Below are positions 63,401-64,000 of a stretch of DNA of 64,000 nt, piece after piece. Below the pieces are notes generated by a model. The model was not told where the DNA came from, searched no databases, and worked only from the letters and a program-made list of their open reading frames with translations. Source of the stretch: Psoroptes ovis (taxonomy: Eukaryota > Arthropoda > Arachnida > Sarcoptiformes > Psoroptidae). The translations under genes and the position numbers were made by a program. Where the stretch lies: the NCBI GenBank assembly GCA_002943765.1, contig PQWQ01000008.1, positions 1,116,001 through 1,180,000 on the forward strand, given 5' to 3'. Position 1 is the stretch's first letter, and each line of letters starts with the position of its first letter.

Positions 63401-64000
63401 GTGGTGATTGTTCGGAACCGGATAATGATAATCTTAATTGTTTACCTGATTGTTCTGGACATGGTAATTTTGATATACAACTACAACAATGTATTTGTGA
63501 TCAACATTGGTCGGGTTCAGATTGTTCACAAGGTAAATTGATTGAATTATTATTGATCTATTAGAAAATTTTTAATTTTGTTTCAATTTGAAGAACGCTG
63601 CGATCTAGATTGCGGCCCGAATGGCCATTGTGAAATGGGCGAATGTATCTGTGATGATGGCTGGAGTGGTAAACATTGTTCACAACGTTTATGTGATCAA
63701 AGATGCTTGGAACATGGTAAATGTTCGAATGGTACTTGCATTTGTCAAAAAGGTTGGAATGGTAAACATTGTTCATTACGTAAGTATTTTTTCGAATGAT
63801 TTGATTTCTTCGAAATCAAAATGATTCTCATTTTCGAATTATTCAATATCATTAGCCGGCTGTATTAATGATTGTAATGGTCACGGTGAATGTTTACGGC
63901 AACAACCACAACCACAGCACTCAGCGTTATCATCATCATCATCATCATCAGTATTAATGGCAACAACAAGTGATAATGATCATCAATTATTATTATGGTC
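56490..64000 (+). CDS. Ten-m: Teneurin-m (Ten-m) type II transmembrane adhesion receptor, 5' portion; runs off the window
   Basis: Teneurins are cell-surface adhesion receptors for synaptic partner matching and axon guidance. Seven exons splice with GT-AG introns and hold one frame: 56490-57448, 57576-57901, 58214-58444, 62446-63258, 63323-63532, 63594-63779, 63856-64000. They give about 956 residues, roughly a third of a normal teneurin. In order: Asn/Gln/His-rich cytoplasmic domain (1-405) containing the Ten-m-like motif [15 protein letters not shown] (about 276-290); membrane helix (about 408-428); Ser/Gly-rich linker; an extracellular module with GYWHLHY and a furin-like RLKR (618-621); then EGF repeats from C683. 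EGF2 ([11 protein letters not shown]) and EGF5 ([11 protein letters not shown]) replace one Cys with an aromatic residue, the family hallmark for disulfide-linked dimers. The ATG at 56490 is chosen because it is the first ATG in the open frame; the frame reaches back to 56424 but only from TTG. Ten-m rather than Ten-a is judged from the motifs recalled. Confidence 0.95.
57576..57901 (+). CDS. Ten-m: Ten-m exon 2: juxtamembrane region and transmembrane helix
   Basis: Acceptor ATCATCAG|A completes Arg320. Contains a His-rich patch, poly-Thr/poly-Ala, a basic stretch ARRRSRSTK, then the only hydrophobic helix, [20 protein letters not shown] (57838-57897). The basic patch on its N-terminal side fits a type II (N-in) protein. 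Donor A|GTATGT, phase 1. Confidence 0.9.
58003..58081. repeat. Perfect 28-bp inverted repeat, 23-nt loop, in Ten-m intron 2
   Basis: Arms 58003-58030 and 58054-58081 are exact reverse complements (starting CGTAGTTTTAAAGTTGAATT). Transcribed with Ten-m pre-mRNA, they would form a long perfect hairpin inside a 312-nt intron. Not a TTGTCC element. Confidence 0.9.
58214..58444 (+). CDS. Ten-m: Ten-m exon 3: extracellular Ala/Gly/Ser linker
   Basis: AATAG|GTTCAAC acceptor and AATG|GTAATT donor, phase 1 at both ends. Encodes about 77 residues just outside the membrane, with a Gly run and an Ala run. No fold recognised; in Ten-m this position is a poorly conserved linker. Confidence 0.82.
58503..58620. 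mobile_element. Possible piggyBac-like short element
   Basis: AACCCTTTGAATACCAGCC at one end, CTAAAGGGTT at the other. CCCTTT...AAAGGG ends next to a TTAA-like site are common in piggyBac-derived MITEs, but the flanks (TATA, TTGT) do not match TTAA well. Confidence 0.35.
59148..59228 (+). mobile_element. TTGTCC palindrome, family A, + orientation, in Ten-m intron 3
   Basis: TTAGGTTGTCCGAAAAGTTC, ATTCCGCTTAATCGATAG; ends GAACTTTTCGGACAACCTAA. Closest copy to my family consensus. Confidence 0.93.
59501..59683. mobile_element. hAT-like non-autonomous element in Ten-m intron 3
   Basis: Ends CAGTGATTCTCAACC and TTGAGAATCACTG, the well-known hAT end sequence. Flanks ATCTATTA and (A)ATCTATTC resemble an 8-bp duplication. 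183 bp; the interior is GC-richer (GTGCCGCGGC) with no transposase. Confidence 0.78.
60276..60357. mobile_element. TTGTCC palindrome, family B (CCCATAAG type), in Ten-m intron 3
   Basis: TTAGGTTGTCCCATAAGTTC and TTGCCG pair perfectly with CGGCAAGAACTTATGGGACA; over 25 bp of exact arm. Confidence 0.93.
60464..60485. repeat. 9-bp dyad GCCGAATTC / GAATTCGGC
   Basis: Perfect arms with a 4-nt loop in Ten-m intron 3; function unknown. Confidence 0.7.
61479..61560. mobile_element. TTGTCC palindrome (divergent class), in Ten-m intron 3
   Basis: GGGGTGTCCGAAAAGACTTT to AGAACTTTTCGGACAACCC. Confidence 0.8.
62086..62134. repeat. 16-bp perfect inverted repeat
   Basis: CAAATTAACTTTGATC and GATCAAAGTTAATTTG, 17 nt apart, near the end of Ten-m intron 3. 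Confidence 0.85.
62446..63258 (+). CDS. Ten-m: Ten-m exon 4: extracellular N-terminal module, furin-like site and EGF1-3
   Basis: GATTAG|ATCAT acceptor joins in phase 1 to exon 3. The module has family motifs [22 protein letters not shown] and [12 protein letters not shown] Gln/Asn-rich insert carries RLKR|S (residues 618-621), a possible proprotein-convertase site. Three EGF repeats follow; EGF2 has five cysteines. Donor AATG|GTAAGT. Confidence 0.93.
63323..63532 (+). CDS. Ten-m: Ten-m exon 5: EGF4 and EGF5
   Basis: Phase 1-1 exon. EGF4 starts [15 protein letters not shown]5, [11 protein letters not shown], has Phe where the third Cys should be, so one Cys is unpaired as in the family. Introns on either side are 64 and 61 nt. 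Confidence 0.94.
63594..63779 (+). CDS. Ten-m: Ten-m exon 6: EGF6 and EGF7
   Basis: Phase 1-1 exon encoding [13 protein letters not shown] (EGF6) and [13 protein letters not shown] (EGF7), both with a full six cysteines. EGF7 ends GWNGKHCS, close to the family. Donor TTAC|GTAAGT. Confidence 0.94.
63856..64000 (+). CDS. Ten-m: Ten-m exon 7 (partial): start of EGF8
   Basis: ATCATTAG|CC acceptor; the codon completed is Pro, then [14 protein letters not shown] Gln/Pro/His/Ser-rich insertion follows where other teneurins go straight on to the next EGF cysteines. The window ends inside it. Confidence 0.9.

Noticed and set aside
1..64000. CRISPR array, bacterial operons, riboswitches
   Set aside because: The TTGTCC repeats are irregularly spaced, in both orientations, and the DNA has eukaryotic introns; no array spacing is present.

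Overview
This is AT-rich eukaryotic DNA. The only conserved host gene I recognise is the 5' part of a protostome teneurin of the Ten-m type, on the + strand from about 56.5 kb to the end of the window. Its introns are mostly short (about 60-130 nt), its coding exons are rich in Asn/Gln/His/Ser runs, and DNA transposon remnants are very dense. I infer a compact arthropod genome, most likely an astigmatid mite; the species cannot be fixed from the sequence alone.

Layout. 0-29.6 kb is non-coding apart from a decayed 1.8 kb element with about 375 bp terminal inverted repeats (4461-6256). That element carries the C-terminal half of a DDE_Tnp_4/SWIM-type transposase, broken by a frameshift and a stop. 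The rest is strewn with tiny (about 73-103 bp) inverted-repeat elements whose ends read TTGTCCGAAAAGTT...AACTTTTCGGACAA. I count 48 in the window. Smaller numbers of other relics occur: pogo-like, hAT-like, possibly piggyBac-like, and a four-copy GC-rich dyad repeat. 29.6-40.07 kb holds none of the tiny palindromes. It contains an apparently intact four-exon transposase gene on the minus strand (33613-36681, 935 codons by my splice model, CACTA/tnp2-like family). Downstream of it is a divergent, roughly three-fold tandem duplication (30.65-32.95 kb) with splice-like signals but no open frame. 40-56 kb is again non-coding with many palindromes. 56.49-64.0 kb is Ten-m: intracellular domain, one membrane helix, linker, N-terminal extracellular module with a furin-like site, and EGF repeats 1-8 (the eighth cut by the window end). 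A 4 kb intron holds several transposon relics.

The genes do not form a pathway. Ten-m is a synaptic and cell-adhesion receptor gene, and most of the upstream 56 kb may be its 5' regulatory or intronic DNA, including one plausible non-coding exon at 23.3 kb. The transposase genes are mobile-element genes. The most unusual signal is the population of tiny palindromes. Many different arm sequences coexist, and within a copy the two arms tend to share the same variant, as if many parallel mariner-like lineages had been mobilised.
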